Shown piece by piece: positions 38,001 to 53,000 of a stretch of DNA of 64,000 nucleotides (its first letter is position 1; each line of letters opens with the position of its first letter). Origin of the DNA: Forficula auricularia (taxonomy: Eukaryota; Arthropoda; Insecta; Dermaptera; Forficulidae). The notes below the pieces were generated by a model. The model ran no database searches. It saw only the letters and a list, made by a program, of their open reading frames with translations, and was not told the DNA's origin. The position numbers and the translations under genes are program-made. The stretch spans positions 1-64,000 of the forward strand of contig JALMQS010000826.1 in assembly GCA_024734495.1 (NCBI GenBank), given 5' to 3'.

Positions 38001-41000
38001 AGTTTTAGCCTCGTAACCACTCTATAAATAAGAACGGTGCTAAAATTTTAGGTTATGTTTTTTGACGTGACTGTACTTTGTACACTACTATATTCTCTTT
38101 ATGAATGGATCGTTTCCAAGCCATTGATATTATATCGCCTCCTCTAAAAATAATCGCCCAAATGTTTTTTTATTTTTTTATTTTTTATCAAAACTACGGG
38201 GTAAATAATTTCATTTTTTTAAGTTACTCTGAATATATTATTCTAACAAATATTAGTTTTTCATCAAGATGGTGAAAGTCCTTCAATGAAAAAAAATAAA
38301 ATAATGATCATTTTCCCACCCTTTCCTAATCTACCATATGTAAAAAAATTCATTTTTAATTGCAATTATTTCATGTTTGGTGTGGTAAATCGTCTTGGTG
38401 TTTATTATGCTTTTAATGACTTATATTCAAAGTTTCGAAGACTTCTTGAATCTTTGCATTTGTAAAAGAACTACCTTAAGAATAGAAAAAAAGTTTTTTT
38501 TTTAAATTGAACAATGGTAAATAGTAAATTAAGCCAAAAATTGAACACACTGTATATGTAAAAGCTTAATTTCGTTTTATTTATAAAAGATATCTTACCA
38601 ATTCCAGCCCAGGAAGGGGCAATCCAAACATCATTCAATTGCCAATAAAGAGCTCCCATAGTTCTACCTTCACCAATTTCATTAATTTGTGACTGATGAT
38701 TTCTATAATGTTCTGTTTCAATTTTATAAGACAAGGCTTGATATATCTAAAAAAAGACAAAAATAAATACAATATAATATTAATCTTTTATAGGTAGAAA
38801 AAATTCTTTTCGGAGTCGTTAAATACAGACAATTAATAAACCTACTATTTAAATTAAGAGATAATTTTCTCCGAGATTTAAAAGAATATATTATGCAAAA
38901 ATTTGGTTTAGGGGTATTGAATATTCTTTTCTATTCAGGAATGCAAGGATTTTCTTGTCTTAAGGATAACATAAAATTAGATAACTAGATAGGTTTCACA
39001 AATAAAAGAAATATTGTTTATGAGCAATGTATTAAAGATGGCTTAAAACTTCTTGCATCCTCATTATTATAAAAAAAGAAGTCGAAACCAGCCTTAAGAG
39101 AAAATCACTGATTAAATTGAACTGATATATATGAGCACGATACCTAATTTGTACCTTATTAATGCAATTTAAGCTAGTTCAACAGTTAGAAATTCGAAAT
39201 AAGAGTATTAATTTTTCTTAAATATTCATTTGACTAAAAATTTTCATTTTTTTCTTCCTTTTAGTATTTAATATTGTCTAAAAGAGAGGCAAAGATGAAG
39301 CATGATTTTTTCTGTCTGTGAATATAGATTCTGATACCCACAATAAGGCAAGAACGGAAGGTCGTATAAAGTTGGCTCTGGTGCCAAAATTTTTTTTTTT
39401 CGAAATGAAGAACTGAAGAGATTTTTGGTTTTTAATTTTCTAAGTTTCTTGATGAAAATGAGAAAACTCCTTATACAATTGAAAACTGTAGAGAAATTGT
39501 AGGTAATTTAAGTTGAAATTGGGCTCTGAAGTTTCTATTAATAATAAGATGTAGCTTTGTCACAACTATCAACTTTCTAGCTCAAGCTGTCTGCTGACAA
39601 AAAAGTGCCAAATATTTTAAAAGAGGCTAATAAATAATTAATAATTACACTAGCACTTGTTTCCTCGTGAGTTCTCTTTATCATAACATATATTTAAACT
39701 TGTCTTATTATTAATACAATAATAAATAATAAATATTAACCAAAAGTCGACCCGAGTTTGAGTACCGAGCAAATTCAATTAACTCGATCAATATTATGAT
39801 TTTTTTGAGTTGAACCACTTTGGTTTTAAAAGCCTCTCATGTATTTATTATATTCTTTAACTCTTCCAGAGAGCCAAAAGTGTATAATTAGTTTTATTTT
39901 ATTTATTTTCTTAGAAAGACGGACTGGTAAGCGAAATAAGTAGGTTATAATTAGAGACCGGATTTTTATGCACTAAAAACTGCCAAAATATGCCATAAAA
40001 TTTCCAGTTAAAAATGCTGGAATATGCAATTAATATGCACAATACGTTGAAATATGCAAATATATGCAGTAAAAGATGGCAAAATAAATTTTTTTATGAA
40101 TTAAAAAATTAAAATTGAAGACAAAAAGACTATAAATTTGAAGGAGTGCTATTAAAGAAATAAAATGATAAAGTAAGCTATAGAGACCAGGGGTCAAATA
40201 TGTACTTTTATTGAGTAAAAAATTGCACAAAATTCTCATTATATTTAATATATTAAAAAAATCATTACACTCAAAGAAATAATTAGGTGCTCTTGTATAA
40301 AAAATATAATAATTTTTCAAAAAATGACCGAAAAAATACGGGGGTGGGGTAGTTTTATTTAACAGTCACGATTGTATTGTATTGCTTTTATTTTTTTATA
40401 TTAAAAAATCTGTATTTGACGCGAAATATGCAATATTTGATAAAAAATCCTTCAAATATGCAATTTTATGCAATATTACTCAAATATGCAAAAATATGCA
40501 GTATAAAATTTAACCCAGAGTATCCTAGATGCATGATTCGGATAGATAATTGATCCCCTGGGTCGTATGTGGTCGTTGCAAACAAAATATACAATTGCAT
40601 AGGAATCCGGACTCTAGTTATAATGAAAGACAGTCCATAATTTATTTACTTTTATTCAATTTCCGACGTTTCGGAGAGGCAAATGGGAAAAGAGTTATAC
40701 TCACCCATCTATAACTATTCAATACCCTGAAGAAGGAGAGAAAAAAGTCTCCGAAACGTCGGAAATTGAATAAATTAAATAATTTAAGGACTGCCTTTCA
40801 TTATAACCTACTTATTTGGCTTACCAGTCGGTCTTTCTAAGAAAATGAATAAAATTAAAAAAAAAAATTCTATTTGAATAACTGCTAGTTAGTAATTTTT
40901 AAATTCATCCACCTAATAAGGGAGTTTGAATCAGTCGGATTAAAAAATAGTTCGGCATCATCAGCCGAAATCTCTGATTTTTATAAAATATATTTCTATC

Positions 41001-44000
41001 CTCTTAGCGAGAAGGAAATATAGATGATTTGGAGTTAATTCGATTGCAATATTTACCTTGAATAGATTGATGAATTGAGTCATTAATCATAGGCAGGTGA
41101 ACGCGTGGGAAGGGGTCAGAGCACTGAGGTCGCTTGCGGGCCAAGCGGCTGCCCGGAGGAGGGGAGAGAGCTAACGGGACTCTAGTACTAGGAAATTTGC
41201 CAGTGCTAGTACAAGAAGGGCGGAGGGGAGGAACGCGCAATTGACCATATGTAATTACATATATTTTAAACAATATTAATTAATTAAAAAAATAATTACT
41301 TTATAATTTTAAAAATTATTTTTAATTTTATTTATTTTTTAAAAAGATGGACTGGTAGGCGAAATAAGTTGGTTATAATTAGAGACCGGATTCCTATGCA
41401 ATTGCATATTTTGTTTGCCGCCATATACCAATTATCTATCCGAATCATGCATCTAGGATAGTGTGGGTTAAATTTCATACTGCATATTTTAGTAATATTG
41501 CATAAAATTGCATATTTGATCGATTTTTTTATCAAATATTGCCTATTTTGCGCCAAATACAGATTCAATTTTTTTTTTTAATTTTTGGAGAAAGAATGAA
41601 AAAAATGAAGAAATATATATATTTAAAGTTCCTTTAAATTTGCCCTCATTACATCTGAGGATGTGGATAGCTCCTTTTCATCGTATAAATCAATTTTAAG
41701 TGACCGTAGACATAATAACCTGAAGATAATTTAGAAAAATACTTGTAAACATAAATTATTCACAATCAAATTTTAATTATTTTTGAGATCCTTTTAATTA
41801 TTTCTTTATTATTATTTTTTTTTTAATGGCCTTCGGGAACTATAGCCCATTTTGATAATCGAGTGTTCGTGTATGTGTGAGAAAGTGTGTCTAAATTAGT
41901 GTGGTGATCAGATTATAGCCTGACAAATATTTTGCATTATTTTATTAGTTTATTATTTGTATGTCAATAAGAAAAGCTTGTTAATTTAATAGAATAATCT
42001 TTTTGTCTTCAATTTTAATTTTTTAGTGCATAAAAAAATTTATTTTGCCAATTTTTAATGCATATTTCAACGTATTCTGCATATAACTTGCATATTTCAG
42101 CCTTTTTAACTGCATATTTTGACAGTTTTTACTGCATAAAAATCCGGTCTCTAGTTATAATGAAAGACAGTCCATAAATTATTTACTTTTATTCAATTTC
42201 CGAAGTTTCGGAGACTTTTTCTCTCCTTCTTCAGGGTATTGAATAGTTATTGATGGGTGAGTAACTCAGTTCCCATTTGAAAGGAGAGTCAAATGGGAAT
42301 TGAGTTTTATTCATCCATCAATAACTATTCAATACCCTGAAGAAGGAGAGAAAAAAAGTCTCCGAAACGTCGGAAATTGAATAAAAGTAAATAATTTATG
42401 GACTGCCTTTCATTATAACATATGTATAATTAATTTTACTAAATTTATTAATGCTTAAATAAATAATGAATATGAAAATGTAATTTAAATTACTTGTGAT
42501 GCATAAATAATTCTTTCAAAATTTTCAGGTAAAAGAACATCTTCTTCAGTTGGAAGCGGTATTTGATATTTTGTTTGTAATAAAAGTGGCGCCAGGCCTA
42601 ATGGAGAATGTTCACGATGTTTAACCAAATCAGATCCTAAAGAAAGGTCCGATTCTTGAGCCACTGCTTTCCAAGAAGTAATTTCAGGCAGAGATTGATA
42701 ACCATATTCGCTGGCAAACCGGGGTGTTGGATAATTATCAACCACACAGCCATCAACCACATATTGATAAAAATGTACTGAAAAATAATTTAATATTAAA
42801 ATTTTTTTATTTAATTTAAATTTCATTTAATGTTAGATATTAATATTATAAATGTACATTAAAATATAAGGGGAATATTTTTAAAAACTTGACAAAATCT
42901 CATAGAACATCTTTAGCAAAGTCATTTATAAAGATGGTTGCCCAAAAGAAATGAATTTACTAGTATATCATGGAATCAATAGAAGATTTATCTTGTTATT
43001 TTTTAAAATGAAATTTATTTATATTACATAATCTGATTGGTAGCTAACTTTTCTAAGAGTAAGTATTTTAATTGGCTAATTTTTTGATTTTTTTCAAAAT
43101 TTTTCGAAAATGACTTAAGCAGTTTTAATTAATTAAATTTGCTTGAAGTCAGGGTTACAAGGTCTATAAAAAAAGCTTCTTGTGATTATAATCACAGAGT
43201 AAAAGTGATTGACTAAGCGCAAACCATGTGCTTTGGGGCGAATTACTGATTTTAACTCATCAGAGCACCTGCGCGATAGTATCTATCTAACATTTTAAGC
43301 TGTTATCGTAATCATAAAAAGCTTTTTTGTAGATCTGTATGAATTAAATTTTTTACTTTACCATACAGGGTATGGTCAAGTATTGTAATCGTGCATGAAA
43401 AAAGTGATTTCTTCTCCTTCTTTTTTTCGAAATATCTCAAAAACGGCTGAAACTATTTTGATTAAAAAAATTGAGCGAAACCATGGCATTTCGCTCTACA
43501 AAAAAGCCCTAATAAGTGAAGATCGAAAAAATTATATTTTTCGAGATAATAATTTTTTGTCAAAATGTCTGTTAGTCTGTCTGTTAGTTAGTCTGTGCGT
43601 TACCAAATTTTGTGGACGAGCTAGCTCAAAAACTAGTGGGAATATCAAAACCAAATTTCACACGTAGTTTTGGTCCATTGAGATTAAGAGCTGATTAGAT
43701 TTTGGTGCATATCGACCCAAAATTAAGGGGGGTTGAGGGGGTTAAAAATTAAAAATCTTGGCCATTTGACCAAACTCAACCAAATTTTGTATACATAATC
43801 AGTGGGACCCCAGAAGTCTAAAAATGCAAAAACTAACCGCCCAAAATGGGGGGGGGGGGTTTGCTGGGTCAAAAAATTAATACCTAAAAATATATTATTG
43901 TATTTGCACAAAAAAAAGGCCACTGAAGAAGGAATATTGGACAAAATTTCCGAAATATTTGGATAAATAAATAAAAAAAAAAAAAAAAACCATTTAAAAT

Positions 44001-47000
44001 TTAAAAGAACTGCTGAAAAATAAGCCTTTCATTTAATACTTATTTAAATATAAAGTTTTTTATAATATTTGTTGTCTTTCGAAAATAAAATTCTTTTAAA
44101 TTTTTTATAAAATAAATATAAGATACAAGGGTAATCGCTAAAAACTAATTTTATTGTCCTGGGTGCGGTTCCAGCTCCAATTGGCAATTATCTTTACTTA
44201 CTGACAAAAACTAAGAATGCCTGCCTGATTAAATAAAGCGGAGATAAAAGTATCGCAATCCGTCGTTTATAATATTTTCAGGACATATTTTTAGAGATTT
44301 TGTCATTTGCAAAAAACTAATAAGAGGGAAGAATAAGAAAAGAACTATAAATTAATATAACACATAAGATTCATAATAAATACTAATTAAATTACCATCT
44401 CCCCATTTAGAATCAGAGGGATTATCAGCAATCCCTTGATGTTGCACAGTATCATCTCCATTGCTTGGACTTGATACCACAAATGGCCTGTACGGATCTT
44501 CTTCACCAGCAACTTGAGAAAGCGATTCCGCAAAAAGTTTTCGATAATCAGATCGTAAAATTTCGTCATAAGGTGTTTGTTCTGGATACCTTGAAATGAT
44601 AAATAAAGATATAAAATTATTAATTTAGATGAGTCTCAAGAGTAGAGTAAATTAATTATTTATTAATTATTTATCCATTACTTTAAAGTTACATAAAAAA
44701 AAAAAAAAAAGAAATGGAGGAATTATTCTTTATTAAGCTTTTTTAATATAAGACTTATTATAACAAAGCTAATATAAAGTTTGGAAAATGAAAATCCTAT
44801 GAGTTAAATAAAGACTGTATTTGTATAATAAATAATTATTATTATTTTTTGTCCAATAAACAATTCTGGAAAACTTCTGATATAAAATAAAAGAATTTGA
44901 ATTTGAGCAAAAATAATTAATTACGTTTGCCCACCGTCATTCCATGTTGCAATAAAGCGAAGTCCATAGGTTTTTGTTTTCAATGAAAATAAATAATTAT
45001 TAATAATTATTCATGTAGTAATTAATGCATATTATTAATAAATGCATTTTTCAGTCCTTCAAACTAATTCTGTAAATTAGATTTGATATTTTATGTTGAA
45101 TGGTCACTAGGGAATTCCAGAATATGCAGAGTGGAACTTTAGTTTTTAATATAATGTGAATATGGGTTAAATTGGTTTTGTTTTTGGATTGTGGCAAAGG
45201 ACAATTGTAACAAATCTACTGATAAACTATTCCGAATTATTTTTTACCGGTCAAAACATTCTTAAGAAGTCTGCATTCGAATGAGTTTTTGAACAAACAC
45301 AGCACCATTCTTGAAGAGAGCTTTCTCATACGTTACTCTTCGAAAAAATGTGATATACCCTTTCATCTGAGATGTCTACAGCAATTTCAGAAACTTTCAA
45401 AGGGCGATTCTCCAAAACAATATCATGAGATATATTGATGGTTTCTGTTGGGCGCCTATAATGTGGAAACCTTCTAAGCTTGACAACATTTAAATTCAGC
45501 AGCCCATTTTTTTAGTATTGTAAATGATTGTGCAGAATCACCCAATACATCTTTCATCCCTTTAAAAGTTTTTGTTAGCCTTAAGTCCATTTTAGCAAAA
45601 CATTTGATGACGGCACGATTTCCAATTTTCCTCATTTTTATCAAATCCCTGAGGTGACCTTTTTAAACAGTTAGTACTTCCAACTAAAGACTCGATATAT
45701 TGTTTTGTTAACTTAAAGGTGTGTGGCGTCAGGATGCAACAAAAAATAAAAAGGCGAGGGAGTATAGTTTTGAGTCTACTCAAATTTATTATCTAATCCT
45801 TTTAACAGCTTTTGTGAAAAATTGAAAAAGTACGGAAATAAAGTACTATAAAAAGGATGGTATCCAACAATAGACAAATTCTAATTATGTAAAATATAAT
45901 AAAATACAATACATTTTTTGATATAAAATAAATAAATATAAGTTTATCTAATCTCAATATAGTAATCGACAAGAATTGATGATTAATCTAGATATAAAAT
46001 TATATCCAATTCATGGGATTTTTAGTTTAAAGAGAATACATGGTAAGTGATGTTTAAAATTTTTATTAATATATTATCTAGCATTTGAAATTTTTAAAGT
46101 AGTTTGTAAATTTACCATTTGGACACAATAGCTGATTCCAGTTCATTATTTCCTGCCCAAATAGCAATAGATGGGTGATGTTGAAGGCGTCGAATTTGTT
46201 GTTTGGCTTCCACCTTAGCCGAGGCAATAAATTCCGGAGTCGCCGGGTATAGATAGACGGCATACATCAAATCTTGCCAAATAAGAATTCCTAATTTATC
46301 CGCAAGCTGATAAAATTATAGAAATCAATAACGTTTCAAAAAAATGGGGGATTGCTTTTTTAATTTTTGGTACCGAGTCTTGAATAAGGTTACACTTTCT
46401 CATACGATTTATGGGTTTAATTTTTAAATTGTGAGTTTTTAGTAAAAATCACTTATTTTAAACAATGCACACTATAATTTGTATACTATTTAAGGAGTGA
46501 TTGAGGACCGTTAAAATCATGGATGCTCCCTACTACAGTGAACCCCTAATTTTGAGATTTAAACATTTTATTTAAATTGATATTTTATAAAGAGATGAAA
46601 GAATATAATTTCGTTAACTAAAAAAAAAAAAAAAAAAGATATATTTTTGCACCATTATTCTAGTCTAGACAACATTTTTACAAATAGCCCCTTTATCATT
46701 AATTTCGATAGAAAAATAAAATTTGTTTTCCAAGAAAAAAATTGCACTATTACTTAAATGAGTATATTATAGAGATGAAAAAAATTAATTTCGTTAGATA
46801 TCCTGAAAAAATCTATTTTTAGACCCTTGGTAAAGGGAAGAATTTTACAGGAGGCCCCCCATAGATTAATTTATAGGATTTTGATTTTTTTTTTAATAAA
46901 TAATTTCCCCCAAATTTATACTATCATTTAACGAATATTAAAAAAAAAATTTCCTTAAATTATCTCGGAAAAAATTTTATACTGAGATACTATAACTATC

Positions 47001-50000
47001 GTCGCCTCCTCTTGGAAATCAATGGCAACCTACCAAGAGTATAATTGCCTAGTAAACCTCTCCAAACTAGCGGTTCAGAATCGGCGTTAAAAAGTAGGTC
47101 CCGTATATCTGTGTAAAACAACCGAGGGGTGAACCGCGAACTAAAATCGTGTACAGCTACTTCCACTTCCAAGTAGAAGACAATAGATGACAATAGATTA
47201 TCTAATGAATTCCAAAGTAATTCCGAATAAGAATAAGACGGTGTACACCTAATTCAAATCGCAGTTCACCCCTCGAAAACAACTAAATACACTCAGCACA
47301 GGTAAATGTGGCCATTGTTCTTCCCCACTTCCTTTATTGCGACTCAGTTTACTTTAACCTAGACAGCAGAAGCAGCCGACGTCTTTCGGTTGCGTTAAAT
47401 GCTTGTGCTAGGTACGTTTACCAACTGGAGCCCAGAGCAAGCGTAACTGAGTATGCGACTAGAATTTTGGGGATGAACTTCGGTGCCTTCCGGAAGTATA
47501 GGTATGCTAAGTTTGTGTACGGGGTCCTCTTGGGACGTGCGCCGGACTACCTATGTCGAACACTGGCCTGTGGCCCGTCAACACGTGCGCGCGCTCTGGT
47601 CTGTCCGCCACACAGAAGCAAAATGATGGCGGACTCATTTGAGGTCACGGCGACCAAGGTTTGGAACGCACTGCCACTCAACTTGAGGAAGATTGGGCGC
47701 CCAGAAGTATTCGAAGCAGAACTACACAGGCACCTAGCCTAATATATATTTTTTTTTTTTTGTTTTTATTTTTTTGTTTTATATCCTATTTATTGAAATT
47801 TCTTTTTTTTGCTTTATATCCTATATATTGAAATTTTTTTTTGTTTCTGTTTTCATATCCTATATATTGTAATTTTTGTTTTCATATCCTATATATTGTA
47901 ATTTTTGTTTTGTTTTTATATCCTATATATTGTAATTTTTTTTTCTCCCTCTCCTTCGATATATTTTTTATTTTTTTTATTTTTGTTTCATATATTTAGT
48001 ATGTATCTTTCCTTTGATTTTTTTGTTTTTTTTCTTGTATTATATTAATTAATTTTTTTGTAAATATTTTGGTCTAAAATTGTACAATAAAGGGGCTAAA
48101 TGGCCCTACAGATACAATGTTATAATAAATAAATAAATAAATGTGGAGAGGAGCCGACGCCCGTTTCGGGTATGACACTCTAAGAATAACTATGGTCAAT
48201 AGGCCCCGCTCTTCACAATACTTAAAAATATTTTTTTTTGCTTGTTCGTAGTGAGCCTTTGCAGCCCCTGAGGTATTAATTAGCCCATTGGCTGTTTTAT
48301 TTTCTATATATTAAATGTAATCGCTACAGTTATAAAGTGATTTCTTGGGAATACAAACGCAGATTAAAAAAAATGTCTGATAGATTAATAAGAAAATAAA
48401 TATGTATCAATCAAGCAGGCTGATTGGAAAACACTAGCAATTTTTCTTTTTCACACAGTATGATACCATTTGAATATTATTATTATTAAGATAAGAATTT
48501 ATTAAGGTCCAAATCTATGATAGGAATAGAATAATTTTATATTCCATATCAGAGGACCTCATCCCCTCAGGAGTCGAACCCGAGTACTAACACGCTTGCC
48601 GGGCACGTTAATTCTACCCTCGAGACAAAAACACACTCTGACATGCAATATATTACGAAAAGTCAGTATTTTTACTCCATTCAACTCGAGCGGAAAAAAC
48701 AAAATTTCAACTAAACTGAAAAAAGTATTCAGACAATGACCATTCATTAAAATAATTAACCCGAAGGTTTGAGTATCTTTTTTTGAAAATAAGATGGAAT
48801 TTTTCAAAAATACAACTCACGGTGCAAACAAACATATCAAAGATAAGAATTTATAAATATGCAATATAAAATTATTCTATTAAAATCTTAGATTTGGACT
48901 TTAAATATAAATTCTTATCTTGATATGTTTGGTTGCACCGTGAGTTGTATTTTTGAAAAAATTCCATCTTATTATTATTATTATTGTTAGATTTTTGTAA
49001 TATTTACATGAAATAAAAAAATTGTTGATAGAATCACCTGTTTAATCTTGATAAAAAAAAAGATATAAGAATAATGCAATCCAGTGAATTTTTTACCTGA
49101 TAAAATTCATCACTTTCATAAACGCCACCACCCCAAACACGCAGCATATTCATGTGTGCTGTTTTAGCAGAGTTCAATAACCATCCAATGTTGTCTTTTT
49201 GATTTTCAGGCAAGACATCTGCTGGAATCCAATTTGCTCCTTTTACGAACATATCTACCCCATTTACTCGAAAAAAATGTTTCACCAGCTAAAAAATTAA
49301 GAATAAGAATTGATAATTAATTAATGAATCTTTTTAAGGTAAAATGATCTTCGTAGAATTTATTACTTAGTTTATTAATTAGTTTATTAATTAGAGACCG
49401 GATTCCTATGCAATTGCATATTTTGTTCGCCGACACATACGACCCAGGAGATCAATTATCTATCCGAATCATGCATCTAGGATACATTGGGTTAAATTTT
49501 ATACTGCATAATTTTGCATATTTGAGCAATATTGCATAAAATTGCATATTTGAAAAATATTGCATAAAATTGCATATTTGAAGGTTTTTTTTGTTTTTAT
49601 TGCACATTTCCTGCCTTAAAAGTAACTTTTCGGAGAAAGATGAAAAAAAAGAATAAATAAAACAGGAGAACAGTTGTAAACATAAATTATTTACAATTAC
49701 AATCAAATTTTAATTATTTTTGAGATCATTTGTTAATTATTTATTTTTTAACAGCCTTCGGGAACTATAGCCCATTTTGGACATTGAGTGTTCGTGTGTG
49801 TTTGTTGAAGTGTGTGTAAATTAGTGTAGTGATCAGATTATAGCAGGTCAAATATTTGCATTATATTAGTTTATTATTATAAGAAAAGCTTGTTAATATA
49901 TGGTAAAAAATAAAAGCAATACAATGGTGTCTGTTAAATAAAACTACCTCTTCCCCGTATTTCTTCATTCACATTTTTGAAACATAATTATATTTATTAT

Positions 50001-53000
50001 GTTTATTTTATTCAAGTGTACCTATTATTTCTTTGAAATTAAAGATTTTTTAATAATTTTATATTAAATGTAACGAGAATTTTGTGCAATATTTTACGAA
50101 ATAAAAGTAGATATTTGACACTTGGTGTCTATAGCTTACTTTATCATTTTATTCCTCTCATACCACTCCTTCAAATATATAGTCATTTTGTTTTCAATTT
50201 TAATTTTTTAGTACATAAAAAAATTTATTTTGCCACCTTTTACTGATATATTTGCATATTTCAACGTACTCTCATATTACTTGCATATTTCAGCATTTTT
50301 AACTGTATATTTTATGGCATATTTGGGCAGGTTTTACTGCATAAAAATCCGGTCTCTAGTTATTATGTAGCTATGTGAGTCAGGAAAAATTATTATATTT
50401 CACAGAATTGACTGTAGCGTTTTTGAGAGATAAAACTTTTAATTTGAGTAAATTAAACTATGAGTAGAAGCTAAAATTCTCAAACAATTAATAAAAATAA
50501 ATACATATTAGAAGTTTCTATGAATAGTAAAAAGGCTACTCATCTAATAAGACCCTATGTTAAATTATTTAAAATTGAAAATTGTATTTATTGTAAACAT
50601 TAGGTCCGTTCTAAAAAAAATGTAATATATTTTTAAAGACAAGATTGGTCTGTTTATATAAATAATTAGAAAAAAATACTCCCACTTTAACTGACAGTGT
50701 ATTATATTTAGAAAGAATAAATACGCTATTTATTTTGATATTATGCGAAAAAAATGAACGTTTTTTTCACCCTCTAAAAAATCTGAAATTAATACAAAGG
50801 GTACCCCCTGTGGTCTCAATCCTTGATTTTTATAGAAAAATAAAATATTAATTCCAATAATATTTTTATCAATTTTAATATAAGAGTATTTAGAAGACAA
50901 CAAATACGATACTTATTTTGATATTAAGAGAAAAAATTAACTTTTTCACCCCCGAAAAAAATCTGAAATGAATACAAAGGGGACCCTTTGTATTCATTCC
51001 CCCTGTGGTCTCAATCCTTAATTTTAATAGAAAAATAAAATATTAATTCCAATAATATTTTTATCTATTCTAATATAAGAGTTATTTAGAAGACAACAAA
51101 TACGCTATTTATTTTGATATTAAGAGAAAAAATTAACTTTTTCACCACCGAAAAAATCTGAAATGAATACAAAGGGTCCCCCCTGTGGTCTCAATCCTTA
51201 ATTTTAATAGAAAAATAAAATTTTAATTCCAATAATATTTTTATCCATTCTAATATAAGAGTATTTAGAAGACAACAAATACGCTATTTATTTTGATATT
51301 AAGAGAAAAAAATTAACTTTTTCACCCCCGAAAAAATCTGAAATGAATACAAAGGGTCCCCCCTGTGGTCTCAATCCTTAATTTTAATAGAAAAATAAAA
51401 TATTAATTCCAATAATATTTTTATCAATTCTAATATAAGAGTACTTAGAAGACAACAAATACGCTATTTATTTTGATATTAAGAGAAAAAAATTAACTTT
51501 TTCACCCCCGAAAAAATCCGTAATGAATACAAAGGGTCCCCCCTGTGGTCTCAATCCTTAATTTTAATAGAAAAATAAAATATTAATTCAAATAATATTT
51601 TTATCAATTCTAATATAAGAGTATTTAGAAGACAACAAATACGCTATTTATTTTGTTATTAAGCGAAAAAAATTAACTTTTTCACCCTCGAAAAAATCTG
51701 AAATGAATACAAATGGTCCCCCTGTAGTCTCAATCCTTGATTTTTATAGAAAAATAAAATATTAATTCCAAAGATGTTTTTATCAATTCTAATATAAACA
51801 CATATATTTAGTTTTGATTAAGGGGTACGTTTTTTGGGACAATAAGACACTATACATTTGGAACTAAGTAATAATTTCTACCCTGATTATATTGTATTTT
51901 GCTTTTACAATCACTATATTACCTTGCTGATTATTTTCCAAGAATACTGGTGTTTGAATAAGTTCAATAGTACGAAATCCAACATTAATACTTTTAACAA
52001 TAGATTTTCCTTCGGGAGTAGAATAGTTGACAGTGAATTCATAAAGAAATTGATCACCATAACCGTTCGGCCACCATAATTTGATCTAAATTCAACAAAA
52101 TTAAATATTAATGAAATTATGATTAAATTTGATAGGAGTATTAAATAAGATACAATTGATTAAAAATGATAAATAACCTCGGGAATACTTTCGATTGCTT
52201 TGGTCACTTTAATTTCGCCTTTAGTCAGCAATGATCCTTCAACTTGTAAAATTTCTTCGTAAATATTTGTGGACGTTATTGGATCTTTTAATGTAACTTC
52301 GACATGACCAAGATTCTGTAAATAAAAAACAAATTAATTACAATTAAAAAAAAATTGTTATTCAGTATCATATAATTAAAAAAAATACTCTAGTCATATG
52401 CATGTGTATTTTAATTACTTAGTACACTCGAGCAGAGTCCTAAAGGGGGGGGGGGGGCTGCAGCCCCACCTAGCCTCTGAAGGGCGTAGAATAAGTCATA
52501 GTGAATTCAGAAAGAAATTGATCCCCGAAATCGTTCGGCCACCATAACTTGATCTAAATTCAGGTCCACTAAATAAAATCAGAAATTTAATATAATTTAA
52601 TATTAACCCCTTTATATAATTAATTATATTAAAAAATTTTGTGTCTTGATTGTAATGATGGCCAAATCCCATCTTAATTGATTACATGCCTTGAAGAAGG
52701 AGGGAATAAGCCTCCAAACGTCGATTTTTGAATAAAAAAAAAATAGTTTAAATTATCTCTCTTTTTTGAATTTTGAATATCCACACAATTCACTTATCAG
52801 TCCATCTCCCAAAACTACTTCAGTTTTATTTTCCATTTAACAATTTGATATTTAATTTGGTAAAACTAGTTTTTATATGCTATTATCTGTCCGTCTGGGT
52901 TAAATCTTGCTATACATCTTCAGAATGGATCTCTTTCAAATTTTAAACACTTATCTATTTGTGACGAGAATTTTTACATACAAGACTTTAAATAAGAGTG

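Noticed and set aside
50690..51800. CRISPR-like array
   Set aside because: The repeats are contiguous 180-bp units without unique spacers, in an animal intron.
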